Assembly (NCBI GenBank): GCA_004357015.1
Contig: SMXE01000075.1
Location: forward strand, 1-8,875
Direction: 5' to 3'
From: Caldithrix sp.
Lineage (GTDB): Bacteria; Zhuqueibacterota; Zhuqueibacteria; Oceanimicrobiales; Oceanimicrobiaceae
Length of the DNA: 8,875 nucleotides
A program made the translations under genes and the position numbers. Shown one piece after another: positions 1 through 6,553 of this stretch. Each line of letters begins with the position of its first letter. The stretch's first letter is position 1. The notes beneath the pieces were generated by a model that was given only the letters and a program-made list of their open reading frames with translations, did not search any database and was not told the DNA's origin.

Positions 1-63
1 ATAATCTGTTACCCACTCTTTGTCTTTATGGCTGTAACTGATAAATACGGTAGGTTTGCTCAT
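1..63 (-). CDS. TIR-domain protein, N-terminal fragment (runs off left edge)
   Basis: Reading leftwards from an ATG at 63-61, the 21 visible codons give a start followed by VFISYSHKDKEWV. This is the characteristic first strand and helix start of a Toll/interleukin-1 receptor (TIR) domain, whose FISYSHKD motif is highly recognisable. Bacterial TIR domains are NAD-consuming enzymes or signalling modules, often fused to STAND, TPR, WD40 or effector domains and found in immune or regulatory proteins. The catalytic glutamate and all downstream domains lie outside the window, so activity and architecture cannot be judged. The start is uncertain. ATG at 63 is preceded by a weak A-rich AAGAAG. An in-frame TTG at 87-85 has a better Shine-Dalgarno (CAGGA at 98-94, 6-nt spacing) and would add eight residues. 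The frame also stays open back to the stop of the response regulator. Family assignment rests on a short but distinctive stretch. Confidence 0.72.
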   Translation of the reverse strand, partial: MSKPTVFISYSHKDKEWVTDY

Positions 64-108
64 TTCTTCTTGCGAAACTTGATTCAAAATGATTCCTGAC
101 AGATTAAC

Positions 109-136
109 ATAATATGACTGAAGTTGGTAGTTCCAA
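109..136 (-). promoter_or_regulatory. candidate sigma-70-type promoter for the TIR gene
   Basis: On the minus strand TTGGAA (136-131) and TATTAT (114-109) are separated by 16 bp, a fair match to -35 and -10 boxes. Transcription would begin near 102, about 40 nt before the ATG at 63. If real, the TIR gene has its own promoter and need not be read through from the two-component operon. The assignment is by eye only. Confidence 0.35.
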
Positions 137-162
137 TGATGGGGCTCATCGGAGCACATTCC

Positions 163-1566
163 TCACGCCTTTGCAGCGCCAGGCTCATCCAAAAAATACT
201 TATTCAACTTGTTGTGCAGGGTCTTCAGGCTGATGCCCAGAATTTGAGCAGCCTTGGTTTTGTTGTTGTTCGTCTTTTCAAGCGTCTTGAAAATGATCTC
301 TTTCTCTATTTCGTGCAACGGCTTACCAAGTTGCACAGCGTCCTCATCGCCGCCGGTCTCGGGGAAGAACATGTGACGCGGCAGATGCTGCAGCTCGATC
401 GTGTCTCCCTTACAGAGGATCACCGCACGTTCCACCATGTTTCGCAGCTCGCGCACGTTGCCGGGCCAATGGTAGGTTTTCATCAGGTCGAGGCACTCAG
501 GGGAGAATGCCTGTACGTCCTTATTGTTCCTTTGATTAAAGGATTGCAGGAACTCGTCGGTGAGTAACATCAGGTCGCTCATGTGCTGCCGCAGCGGCGG
601 CAATTCGATGTCCATGACGCTCAACCTGAAGTAAAGATCTTCACGCAGGGTGCCCTCTTTCAGCGCTGTTTTGATCTCCCGGTTGGTGGCCGCGAGCACG
701 CGCACATCCACCGTGATCTCTTTTGTGCCACCCAGCCGGCGAAAACGGCGCTCCTCCAGGATGCGCAGCAGTTTGGATTGGGTGTCGGGCGGCATTTCTC
801 CAATTTCATCGAGAAACAGGGTGCCGCCGTCAGCCATCTCAAAGCAGCCGGCTCTCTCCTTCACGGCCCCGGTAAACGCGCCTTTCTCGTGCCCGAACAG
901 CTCATTCTCCAGGATGTCGCGCGGGAAGGCCGAGCAGTTCACCGCGATAAACGGTCCGCCGGCGCGGCTGCTCTTTTGGTGAATGGCAGCGGCAACGAGC
1001 TCCTTCCCTGTGCCACTCTCGCCCGTAATAAGCACGTTAGCGGTGGTATCGGCGACAGCATCGATGATGTCGTACACCTGCCGCATTTTCTCGTGACTGC
1101 CAATCAAATCGCCAAACTTTGATAAGCCTTTCAGCGTCTGCTCGAGCTGCCGGTTTTTTGCCTTGAGGCGTTGATTGCGCCGCACGAGCTCGTGGCGCTC
1201 CAGCGCTTTTGGAATGATGCTGCGGATGCGTTTCGGGTCGACGGGTTTGGTCAAATAATCGTACGCGCCCTCCTTCATTGCCTCTACAGCCGTGTCGATA
1301 GAGCCCTGCCCGGTGATGATGATCACCTCTATGGGCAGTTTTGCTTTGTTCACTTCCCGCAGAATGTCCAGACCTGTCAGGCCCGGCATCATCAAGTCTG
1401 CCAGAATCAAATCAAAATTCCCTTTGCGCAGCAGTTTGAGCGCTTCGGCGCCGTTGTTGACGGTGGCGACCCGGTAGTCCTCAATTTCGAGCAGCGCTGA
1501 CAGCCCTGCCGTGATTGAGGGCTCGTCGTCAGCGATTAGAATTCTGTAATCAGCGTTTTGGGCCAT
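163..1566 (-). CDS. NtrC/AtoC-family sigma-54-dependent response regulator
   Basis: Cytoplasmic transcriptional activator of the bacterial enhancer-binding class. Numbering here is from a possible GTG at 1578; subtract 4 for the ATG at 1566. An N-terminal receiver domain (about 11-125) carries the acidic pair D17-D18, phospho-acceptor D61 (in LADLMMPG), T89 and K111. The central AAA+ domain (about 157-385) has Walker A GESGTGKE at 186, the sigma-54-contacting GAFTGA loop at 233-238, Walker B FLDE at 255-258 and the arginine-finger region near 312-318. A Fis-type helix-turn-helix closes the protein (about 441-461, TKAAQILGIS...). All key residues are intact and length is normal for the family. 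It is translationally close to the upstream kinase: GTG at 1578 would overlap the kinase stop as GTGA, while ATG at 1566 starts 8 nt after it. ATG is preferred, but neither has a clear Shine-Dalgarno. Targets are unknown. Confidence 0.95.
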   Translation of the reverse strand: MAQNADYRILIADDEPSITAGLSALLEIEDYRVATVNNGAEALKLLRKGNFDLILADLMMPGLTGLDILREVNKAKLPIEVIIITGQGSIDTAVEAMKEGAYDYLTKPVDPKRIRSIIPKALERHELVRRNQRLKAKNRQLEQTLKGLSKFGDLIGSHEKMRQVYDIIDAVADTTANVLITGESGTGKELVAAAIHQKSSRAGGPFIAVNCSAFPRDILENELFGHEKGAFTGAVKERAGCFEMADGGTLFLDEIGEMPPDTQSKLLRILEERRFRRLGGTKEITVDVRVLAATNREIKTALKEGTLREDLYFRLSVMDIELPPLRQHMSDLMLLTDEFLQSFNQRNNKDVQAFSPECLDLMKTYHWPGNVRELRNMVERAVILCKGDTIELQHLPRHMFFPETGGDEDAVQLGKPLHEIEKEIIFKTLEKTNNNKTKAAQILGISLKTLHNKLNKYFLDEPGAAKA

Positions 1567-1574
1567 ATTCACTT

Positions 1575-3023
1575 TCACACAGTGCTAAACATGATGGTCA
1601 CAGTGGTGCCTTTACCTACTTTACTTTCAAATTGTATCTGGCCGCTGTTGGCCTCAATGATCCGCCTGGTGACTGGCACACCGATTCCGCTGCCATCCTT
1701 CTTTGTCGTGTAGTACAGGTCAAAAATTTTCTTCAACTCCTCTTTGGACATGCCGGTGCCCGCGTCCCTAACCGCTATCAGGCTTTTCCGGCCCTTTTCC
1801 CAGGTTCTCACCTGTATTTTGCTCTGGTCGCTGCTGGCATGTATGGCGTTGATCACGATGTTGTGCAGTGCCTGCTGAATCTGGCCCCGGTCAACAACCA
1901 CATCACGCAGGTCTTTGCCCAGCCGCGTCTCGATTTTAATCTTCCGCTTTCCGGCTTCGGCGGCAACCATCTGGCAGACCTCTTTGGCAATATCGTTGGT
2001 TTTCAGGCGCTCCTTTTGCGGTACGCCGGGCCTGAGGTATTTTAGGAAGCCGCCCACAACTTCTTTGAGATGATCGATTTCTCTTTCGATGATTCTGGCA
2101 TGTTTCAGTGTGTCGGTCTTGGCCCGGCCCTTCTGGATTTTGGACTTGAGCACGTCCACATTAATCACCAGCGCGTGCAACGGATTCTTAATCTCATGCG
2201 CCATGATGTCCATAAAACGCGAAATAGTCTTCATCTCATTGGCGAGCGAATTTCTGCGCTGCACCGCTGCTCTCTGCACCGAGTCGAGCTGCTCCAGCCG
2301 GGTCAAAGCGCGATTCACCTTCTGGTAGGTTTCGGCGAACTCGTCCTCCGGCTTCGCCTTGATGCGGAAGCCGTAGCTGCGCTTATCAATTTGGTCCATC
2401 GCCTTGGTGATCTGGTTCATCGGAGATTTCAGCACCCGCGCGCCAAGCAGCGAAACGAGAATGGCTGTGAGAATCCCTGCAAACGCCACAAGATACAGTT
2501 TCAGGTTAAGTTGGTGTCGCATGTCCCGGATGCCTGCCTGCGCGTCAATGCCCAGAATCGCCCGCAAATCGCTGCCCGCGCCCAGATTCCAGGAAGCGAC
2601 GTAGGCGTCATCGTCCACCCCGGCAATGGCAATCTCGCTAACATTGTCATTCATGGTCGGAATGACCGCCTGGCCATGTGAGCCATTAGACGGAATCCCA
2701 CCGGCTGAATTCAGAGAAAAAACCACCTGAGAATCGCGCGCGACCAGGACAAATTCCTCTACCTCCTGGTATTTATCCCGTACTTCGAACAAAAGCTGCC
2801 GCAAGGGTGCGGCAAAACCGTCTGACCAGGCATCCTTGAAACCGAGCTCGGCCAGTTTCTGTTCGACTTCCGCTCTCACCGTAAACGCGATCAATGACGC
2901 CGATTGCTGTGTCAGACGTCCGACGATGTGATCGAGCGCGGTAAAGTAAAAATAGGCTGCCGCGCCAGAAAGTCCCACCCAGGTCACCAGGAGTAAAATA
3001 AACTGTTTTTGAAATACTTTCAT
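1575..3023 (-). CDS. membrane sensor histidine kinase, partner of the NtrC-type regulator
   Basis: Inner-membrane sensor kinase that should autophosphorylate and pass phosphate to D61 of the downstream regulator. Residues are numbered from a possible GTG at 3026, one codon before the preferred ATG. Two membrane segments (about 8-30 and 177-199) flank an extracytoplasmic sensor region of about 145 residues without a fold I can name; a Cache-like fold is possible. A HAMP-like linker follows (about 195-250). The dimerisation box is MAHEIKNPL with phosphorylatable H277. The ATPase domain has an N box (NIVINAIHAS, N389/N393), G1 (DAGTGM, D421) and G2 (GSGIGVPV, about 445-452), typical of NtrB/AtoS-type kinases. 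It ends IMFSTV at a TGA that overlaps or abuts the regulator start, so the two are one operon. The stimulus cannot be inferred from sequence. Confidence 0.94.
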   Translation of the reverse strand: MKVFQKQFILLLVTWVGLSGAAAYFYFTALDHIVGRLTQQSASLIAFTVRAEVEQKLAELGFKDAWSDGFAAPLRQLLFEVRDKYQEVEEFVLVARDSQVVFSLNSAGGIPSNGSHGQAVIPTMNDNVSEIAIAGVDDDAYVASWNLGAGSDLRAILGIDAQAGIRDMRHQLNLKLYLVAFAGILTAILVSLLGARVLKSPMNQITKAMDQIDKRSYGFRIKAKPEDEFAETYQKVNRALTRLEQLDSVQRAAVQRRNSLANEMKTISRFMDIMAHEIKNPLHALVINVDVLKSKIQKGRAKTDTLKHARIIEREIDHLKEVVGGFLKYLRPGVPQKERLKTNDIAKEVCQMVAAEAGKRKIKIETRLGKDLRDVVVDRGQIQQALHNIVINAIHASSDQSKIQVRTWEKGRKSLIAVRDAGTGMSKEELKKIFDLYYTTKKDGSGIGVPVTRRIIEANSGQIQFESKVGKGTTVTIMFSTV

Positions 3024-3143
3024 CACATTTCTGAGGAAACATTTAATGAGAGGGTCAAAGCCTGCCGGATGAAATGTCTAATCGGACGAATTGCGTACTT
3101 CCTTAACATCTGCTGCCTCCCTGCCTTAGTCCAAGTCGAGGTA

Positions 3144-3173
3144 AAAGTAAGGATCAATCCGGCAAAATGTCAA
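3144..3173 (-). promoter_or_regulatory. candidate sigma-70-type promoter for the kinase-regulator operon
   Basis: On the minus strand a perfect TTGACA (3173-3168) is followed after 18 bp by TACTTT (3149-3144), a weaker -10 that keeps the TA...T positions. Transcription would start near 3137, leaving a leader of about 110 nt before the kinase ATG at 3023. This leader contains no structure I recognise. A weaker sigma-54-like GG-N10-GC pattern lies just downstream (3125-3112), so autoregulation through sigma-54 is not excluded, but the sigma-70 match is better. Confidence 0.4.
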
Positions 3174-3195
3174 GTGAAAAGGCCATGCTTTTTGC

Positions 3196-3224
3196 TTGAT
3201 TAAGTCGATGGACTGCCTTATTTT
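3196..3224 (+). promoter_or_regulatory. candidate sigma-70-type promoter for adenosyltransferase-symporter pair
   Basis: TTGATT (3196-3201) and TATTTT (3219-3224) are separated by an ideal 17 bp, with four of six consensus bases in each box. Transcription would start near 3231, giving a leader of about 68 nt before the ATG at 3299. That leader is too short for a cobalamin riboswitch, and no B12-box sequence was seen. Divergent from the two-component operon promoter, with boxes about 20 bp apart, so the two could share regulatory sites. Confidence 0.4.
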
Positions 3225-3257
3225 TACGAAACTTAGAACATTCATAAGCTCTTTCTA

Positions 3258-3281
3258 CCCGGGAATGCTTTCAAACCCGGG
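3258..3281 (+). promoter_or_regulatory. CCCGGG-armed hairpin or paired palindrome in the leader
   Basis: Two copies of the self-complementary hexamer CCCGGG (3258-3263 and 3276-3281) are separated by 12 nt. In RNA they can form a 6-bp all-GC stem with a 12-nt loop, ending 17 nt before the adenosyltransferase ATG and just ahead of its GGA ribosome-binding element. As DNA they are a direct repeat of a palindrome and could be a protein-binding site. No U-tract follows, so it is not an intrinsic terminator. Function is unknown. Confidence 0.35.
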
Positions 3282-3298
3282 GCCTTAACGGAAATGAG

Positions 3299-3865
3299 AT
3301 GACCATGAGGATCACCAAAGTTTACACCAGGGCGGGCGATGACGGCACGACAAGACTCGGCGGCGGTCAGAAAGTCAAAAAAAGCGCCGTGCGCATCCGA
3401 ACTTACGGCACGGTCGATGAGTTGAATTCCGCCATCGGGCTGGTTGTCGCGCACAATCCGTGTGAGGAAGTCGGGCGGGCGCTCAACCGCATTCAGCATG
3501 AGCTCTTCACGCTGGGCGGCGACCTGTGCGTCCTTGAAGAAGACAAAGCGACTTTCAAAATGCAAGTCATCGAGAAAGAGCAAGTCCGGAGTTTGGAGAA
3601 GACCCTCGACACACTCAACGCCCAGCTCAAACCGCTCGAAGATTTTATCTTGCCGGGAGGAACTAAAACGTCCGCTTTTCTGCACCAGGCTCGCTGCGTT
3701 TGCCGACGCGCAGAGAGCCTCGCCGTGCAGCTTGCCAGCGAGGAGAACCTCGGAAAACAGGTCGTCCCATATCTCAACCGGCTGTCTGACGCCCTGTTTG
3801 TCATGGCCCGCTTTGAGAATTTCAGCAGCGGGCGGGCAGACATTTACTGGCAAAAGAATGCATAG
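3299..3865 (+). CDS. pduO: PduO-type cob(I)alamin adenosyltransferase
   Basis: Cytoplasmic enzyme that transfers the 5'-deoxyadenosyl group of ATP to cob(I)alamin, producing adenosylcobalamin. Family signatures are present in order: the N-terminal ATP loop YTRAGDDGTTRLGGG (9-23), RTYGTVDELNSAIG (34-47), LPGGT (118-122), HQARCVCRRAE (129-139) and YLNRLSDALFVMAR (158-171). The arginine and aspartate residues of these motifs, known to contact ATP and to matter for activity in the family, are retained. The 188-residue length is typical for a stand-alone PduO N-terminal-type enzyme. ATG at 3299 is preferred because GGA sits about 6 nt upstream; ATG at 3305 is an alternative. The symporter gene follows after 22 bp, so both are probably one transcript. 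No B12-dependent mutase, dehydratase or microcompartment gene is visible, so the client enzyme is unknown. Symbol is by family, not by pathway. Confidence 0.94.
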   Translation: MTMRITKVYTRAGDDGTTRLGGGQKVKKSAVRIRTYGTVDELNSAIGLVVAHNPCEEVGRALNRIQHELFTLGGDLCVLEEDKATFKMQVIEKEQVRSLEKTLDTLNAQLKPLEDFILPGGTKTSAFLHQARCVCRRAESLAVQLASEENLGKQVVPYLNRLSDALFVMARFENFSSGRADIYWQKNA

Positions 3866-3887
3866 GTGCTAAGCTCCCCACTCTCGC

Positions 3888-5363
3888 ATGCAAATCTGGA
3901 TCTACTGGACCGGCTTTCTGCTCTATTCTGCAATCGTGCTCGCCATCGGATGGCGGGGCTATCGCCGCGGCGGGCCCTCAACGGAGGCGGACGCGGATTT
4001 CTGGGCAGCCGGCAAGGCGCTTGGCCCCTGGGCCACGGGTTTGTCCATTTCCGCCAGCTTCATGTCCATTAGCTGGTCATGCGTGTATGCAGTGCAACTG
4101 GCGTACTGGTATGGTTTAAGCGCTATCTGGCTGCTGGCCGTACCCTGGCTCACCGTCATGGCGATTTATTACGTCCTCACACCTTACTTCCGTCGTCTGC
4201 CAGCCTTTTCACAGCCGGAAATGTTGGCGCAGAGGTTTGGCGCCAGGGTGCGGGTTTATTTTGCCTTGCCCCTCGCCTTCGTTTTTCTGGTCTGGGGTGG
4301 TGCCGAAATCTATGCCGCTGCACAGATTCTCGCCCCCATTCTGCGTGTCCCATTTCATTTCATCTTAGCCTTGATCGCGGTGATCGTAGCAGCTTACTCA
4401 TTTATGGGCGGATTCGCTGCTGTTGTCACAACGGACAAAGTGCAGTACGCGCTGGTCGCATTTTTTATCGTTACGATCTCGTGGGTTGCCGTCAATGCCG
4501 TCGGCACGGTTGACTCGTTCGCGAGCTTCGTCTCCCACCTTCCGGCACCCCCGATGACGCAGGCACCGGTGTTCTCGCTCTTCGCAGCGGGTTTCGGCCT
4601 GATCGTGGTCACTTTGATCGCCTACTTGCCCGGCTGGGTCATCGAAACGGACATCTGGCTGCGTCTGCAGGCGTCCAAAAGCGATCGCACGGCGCGGCAA
4701 GGCGTGCTTATCGCAACGCTGAATTCCCTGGTTTTTATCGCCGCGCTTCCGATGCTCATCGGCGTCACGTCGCTTTATCTCTACCCACCGCAGGGCGCAG
4801 AAATCCCTGAGATTCTGAACGACGGCGCGGCAATTATCTCTGTGCTGATCAACAACCATACGCCCACGGCCCTGAGCGTGGCCTTGATCGTCGGTCTCGC
4901 CGCAGCCTCGATGTCTACCATTGATACTTGTGGCAATGTCGTGGCGCTCTCCCTGTCCTACGACGTCGTAGAACCCTTGCTTGAACGACGAAAGGTGGCG
5001 GTGAACAGGAAAACTGTGGCACGTGTTTTCTCCGCAGGCGCTGTCATGCTGGCGTACGTTTACGCGATCTTCACCGAGTCGCTATGGGATATTTTCTACC
5101 TGTCGTCCGGTGTGCTGACAACAACTATTTTCATCCCGATGATAGCGCTTTTCAGAAAAAATGTTCAGACGCGGCAGGTGCAAGCCGCTGCTGTGGTTGG
5201 CTTCGCAACAACTATTGCATTTTACTTCATGGAAAGCCACGGCGCGATGGCAGTGATCGAGCCGAACTGGCTGGCCAAGACCGGCCTTGGCTACATCTTG
5301 TGGTCTTTCCTGTGCAGCTTTGCGGCCTTCATTTTAGTAGGAAAAAACACTTCGGAAAGCTAA
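3888..5363 (+). CDS. sodium:solute symporter (SSS family)
   Basis: Polytopic inner-membrane transporter expected to couple Na+ entry to solute uptake. The 491-residue, strongly hydrophobic protein has about 12-13 membrane segments and the SSS hallmarks: an early FWAAGKALGPWATGLSISAS region (38-57), the family signature MGGFAAVVTTDKVQ (173-186), and the helix containing AAASMSTIDTCGN (338-350), where S343-T344 align by pattern with Na+-site hydroxyl residues. Its substrate cannot be assigned; SSS members move sugars, proline, pantothenate, acetate and others. The start is forced: an in-frame TAA lies at 3870-3872 and ATG at 3888 is the first candidate after it. There is no Shine-Dalgarno at normal spacing (AGGTG at 3864-3868 is 19 nt away), suggesting translational coupling to the adenosyltransferase, which ends 22 bp upstream. 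Confidence 0.93.
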   Translation: MQIWIYWTGFLLYSAIVLAIGWRGYRRGGPSTEADADFWAAGKALGPWATGLSISASFMSISWSCVYAVQLAYWYGLSAIWLLAVPWLTVMAIYYVLTPYFRRLPAFSQPEMLAQRFGARVRVYFALPLAFVFLVWGGAEIYAAAQILAPILRVPFHFILALIAVIVAAYSFMGGFAAVVTTDKVQYALVAFFIVTISWVAVNAVGTVDSFASFVSHLPAPPMTQAPVFSLFAAGFGLIVVTLIAYLPGWVIETDIWLRLQASKSDRTARQGVLIATLNSLVFIAALPMLIGVTSLYLYPPQGAEIPEILNDGAAIISVLINNHTPTALSVALIVGLAAASMSTIDTCGNVVALSLSYDVVEPLLERRKVAVNRKTVARVFSAGAVMLAYVYAIFTESLWDIFYLSSGVLTTTIFIPMIALFRKNVQTRQVQAAAVVGFATTIAFYFMESHGAMAVIEPNWLAKTGLGYILWSFLCSFAAFILVGKNTSES

Positions 5364-5369
5364 GGGTAG

Positions 5370-5388
5370 CAAATCCTGGCGGGATTTG
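5370..5388. terminator. small hairpin between convergent genes, possible bidirectional terminator
   Basis: CAAATCC (5370-5376) pairs with GGATTTG (5382-5388) around a 5-nt loop, 6 nt after the symporter stop and about 46 nt past the stop of the HupE-like gene on the other strand. Neither side has a proper U-tract, so intrinsic termination would be weak. Its place in the 71-bp convergent gap is the main support. Confidence 0.3.
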
Positions 5389-5434
5389 TCAAAATGGGAT
5401 TTCCTTGGAAAAAAGTACAAACGTTCAGGATTGC

Positions 5435-6541
5435 TCAAATTGCAGCAACCTGCAGATTGAATGCGCGCTCAACAAACCAGATCAATCCGAAAATCAGAAT
5501 AATCGAAGACAGTCCAAAGACGATCTGCCGGCGATAGTCGGAACGGCCGATAAGCAAAATGACGGGATAAGCCAGACTGACGATGGCGATCTGCCCGACC
5601 TCCACCCCAACATTGAAGGAAAGAAGCGAGGCCACCAGCCCTTGCGTCGGTAAACCCAACTCAGCCAGGACACTGGCAAAGCCAAATCCGTGCATCAGTC
5701 CGAAAACAAATGTGATGAACCAGCGCTGGTCGTTCTGTTTCACAAAGAAGTTTTCACCGGCGATGTAGACGATGCTCAACGCGATGACCGATTCCACCAG
5801 GCGTGTCGGCAGCATGACAATTTGTAAGGCAGCCAAAACCAGCGTGAGACTGTGCGCCACCGTGAACGAGGTCACAATCTTGACCAGATTGCGAAAACCG
5901 CCGCCGATCAAGATCAGCGCCAGCAGAAAGAGGATGTGGTCATAGCCGAGGAATATGTGTTCTATCCCCAGAACGACGAACTGCCAGCTTTGCCGCAGCA
6001 CAGACGTCTCCCCTCCGAAAGCGAACGTTTCCCGGGTGTAACCGGGAGTCAGAATTGCTTGCACCAGTTCGGCGCCGCAGGTGACCTTCACCAGGTTCTT
6101 GTGCAACGGCTTGAAGTCTTCCAGAAACGCCAGGGATAGGGTGAGCTCCCAGGCCATCTGCGCCAGAGGCGCTGTAAAACTGAAGTTGACAAACGTGTTT
6201 CCCAGGCCGTCGTCATACGTGAATGGCTGTAACGGCGCCAGCCCAAGCGTATCCCCGGCAAACACAATTTCAACGCGATTCTGAAAGTACGCCTGTATCT
6301 CCTCCAGCATAAGCTCGACTTCATCATCAGAAATCTGGCCGTTTCCATCGACATCGAGCGAGAACAGCGATTCCAGTTCTGTGCGATCTATCAGCAACGT
6401 GCAAGTGAGTTCGCTCGTTGCCGGCTGAATTTGAATATCTGTATAGCTTGTGTTGAGTTCGTGAGCCAACACTGGTGAAAACCAGAGGAACAGCACCCAC
6501 TGAACTATCATCGGGAACTGCTTGCAAGGGGGGCTTAACAT
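5435..6541 (-). CDS. HupE/UreJ-like membrane protein with periplasmic EF-hand loop
   Basis: Secreted-domain plus membrane protein of the HupE/UreJ_2 type, a family linked to metal (nickel or cobalt) transport but mostly uncharacterised. A signal peptide (about 1-26, ending SPVLA) is followed by an extracytoplasmic domain (27-185) and six or seven membrane helices. Cleavage after A26 would expose H27 (HELNTSY). The exported domain contains a complete EF-hand loop, DVDGNGQISDDE (63-74), with ligands at positions 1, 3, 5, 7, 9 and 12. The membrane part has the conserved histidine motifs GIEHIFLGYDHILF (192-205), FTVAHSLTL (226-234), FGLMHGFGFA (280-289) and FNVGVEVGQ (309-317). It starts 12 bp after the cdaA stop, in the same frame, with no Shine-Dalgarno; ATG at 6541 is the first possible start and M11 is an alternative. 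Family is clear; transported ion is inferred, not shown. Confidence 0.88.
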   Translation of the reverse strand: MLSPPCKQFPMIVQWVLFLWFSPVLAHELNTSYTDIQIQPATSELTCTLLIDRTELESLFSLDVDGNGQISDDEVELMLEEIQAYFQNRVEIVFAGDTLGLAPLQPFTYDDGLGNTFVNFSFTAPLAQMAWELTLSLAFLEDFKPLHKNLVKVTCGAELVQAILTPGYTRETFAFGGETSVLRQSWQFVVLGIEHIFLGYDHILFLLALILIGGGFRNLVKIVTSFTVAHSLTLVLAALQIVMLPTRLVESVIALSIVYIAGENFFVKQNDQRWFITFVFGLMHGFGFASVLAELGLPTQGLVASLLSFNVGVEVGQIAIVSLAYPVILLIGRSDYRRQIVFGLSSIILIFGLIWFVERAFNLQVAAI

Positions 6542-6553
6542 ATAGCCGGCGGG

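Noticed and set aside
64..162. Intrinsic terminator after the response regulator gene.
   Set aside because: Only a 4-bp GCTC/GAGC hairpin with no U-tract is present, too weak to call.
2070..2681. Long plus-strand open frame antisense to the histidine kinase, with similar ones at 583-1122 and 1515-2045.
   Set aside because: They mirror conserved kinase and regulator motifs on the coding strand and encode no recognisable protein.
3110..3126. Sigma-54-like pattern on the minus strand (AGGCAG...CAGCA) upstream of the kinase gene.
   Set aside because: The GG-N10-GC spacing is right, but the -12 box lacks TT and the -24 box is imperfect; kept only as a note because the sigma-70 match nearby is better.
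3181..3197. Sigma-54-like promoter on the plus strand (GGCCATG...TTTGCTT) upstream of the adenosyltransferase.
   Set aside because: GG and GC are separated by 11 bp rather than the strictly required 10, and the flanking bases match poorly.
3231..3298. Possible cobalamin riboswitch in the adenosyltransferase leader.
   Set aside because: The likely leader is only about 68 nt, and no B12-box-like sequence is visible; B12 riboswitches are far longer.
3242..3853. Minus-strand open frame of about 200 codons opposite the adenosyltransferase.
   Set aside because: The plus-strand frame contains every adenosyltransferase motif; the antisense frame is low-information and has no family features.
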